DNA of 5,773 nucleotides from the NCBI GenBank assembly GCA_947447315.1, contig CANFJD010000183.1:1-5773 (forward strand), given 5' to 3'. Shown one piece after another: positions 5,421 to 5,773 of the stretch. Each line of letters starts with the position of its first letter. The first letter of the stretch is position 1. Origin of the DNA: Fimbriimonadaceae bacterium. Lineage in GTDB: Bacteria > Armatimonadota > Fimbriimonadia > Fimbriimonadales > Fimbriimonadaceae. The notes beneath the pieces are model-generated. The model made no database searches and was not told the DNA's origin. It saw only the letters and a program-made list of their open reading frames with translations. Both the position numbers and the translations under genes were made by a program.

Positions 5421-5773
5421 ATGAACGATGCCGTTATTGCCTTTGCTGACTTCCTGGAATCTCGCGGTCAAGATCCGCACGCTTTTGTGCTGATGCAGGA
5501 TGGCGAGGTGAAGGCGCGGGCGGCTTGGCATCCTTATTGCCTGACCACACCGCACGAGATGTATTCGCTGAGCAAGAGCTTCACCAGCATCGCGGCGGGA
5601 TTTGCGATTCAGGAAGGGAAGTTTGGGCTGGATGACGCGGTGATCAGCTTCTTTCCGAATGACCTCCCCGCCGAAGTCTCGGACAATCTGGCGCGGATGA
5701 CGGTGCGCGACTTGCTCACCATGACGGCCGGACACGATAGCGACGACATGGGGGAACTGTGGGGCGACCCGGA
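5421..5773 (+). CDS. Beta-lactamase-fold serine hydrolase, N-terminal part only
   Basis: The first 117 residues of a second serine hydrolase, cut by the window edge. It shows FVLMQDGEV (strand pair), S49-L-S-K52 in MYSLSKSFTS (nucleophile and general base), EGKFGLDDAVISFFP, and VRDLLTMTAGH, which together are typical of the large beta-lactamase-related family (class C / EstB-like). The Tyr-x-Asn and final glycine motifs would lie beyond the window. It starts directly at MNDAVIAFAD with no signal peptide, so it should be cytoplasmic, in contrast to the exported relative at 1968-3377. The two share the fold but little sequence outside the motifs, so a recent tandem duplication is unlikely. The ATG is chosen because the domain begins at once and a -10-like TAAACT sits six bases before it. 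The substrate cannot be told. Confidence 0.92.
   Translation, partial: MNDAVIAFADFLESRGQDPHAFVLMQDGEVKARAAWHPYCLTTPHEMYSLSKSFTSIAAGFAIQEGKFGLDDAVISFFPNDLPAEVSDNLARMTVRDLLTMTAGHDSDDMGELWGDP

Noticed and set aside
5174..5449. A 91-residue plus-strand frame before the second serine hydrolase
   Set aside because: It overlaps the hydrolase start, is rich in Arg/Ser/Pro and rare AGG/AGA codons, and runs through the inverted repeat.

Overview
This is a 5.8 kb stretch of ordinary-looking bacterial chromosome, moderately GC-rich and densely coded. It carries six intact or edge-cut genes that can be called, one gene broken by an in-frame stop, and one short two-helix membrane protein. No RNA gene, insertion sequence, prophage gene or CRISPR array is visible. 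The organism cannot be named from the sequence. Lack of Shine-Dalgarno sites, frequent GTG/TTG starts, -10 boxes set directly against start codons, and an M14 peptidase plus several serine hydrolases would suit a lineage that uses leaderless mRNAs. Deinococcota are the known example; an Armatimonadota/Fimbriimonadia-type genome is a guess.

Layout. 1-1587 (minus): an M14 zinc carboxypeptidase that leaves the window at its C-terminal end. 1588-1758: a divergent promoter region with an inverted repeat. 1759-1932 (plus): a 57-residue two-helix membrane protein. 1968-3377 (plus): an exported beta-lactamase-fold serine hydrolase. 3379-3654 (plus): a small Trp-rich protein of unknown function, one base after the hydrolase stop. 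3672-4184 and 4211-4591 (both minus): a two-gene unit in which a VOC/glyoxalase-like protein (COG3324 type) is followed by an unknown 170-residue protein. 4592-4852: a spacer with several hairpins. 4853-5104 (minus): a small FlbD/LytTR-like beta-strand protein whose frame is cut by TAA and then continues for 21 codons to a TAG next to a strong hairpin. 5105-5420: gene-free, with a long-looped inverted repeat just before the next start. 5421-5773 (plus): the N-terminal part of a second, cytoplasmic beta-lactamase-fold serine hydrolase that leaves the window.

Together the genes suggest small-molecule or peptide hydrolysis rather than one pathway. No defence or mobile system is evident. The two points most worth a second look are the repeated TANNNT-6 nt-start arrangement (four starts, both strands), which suggests leaderless transcription, and the stop codon inside the small gene at 4853-5104.
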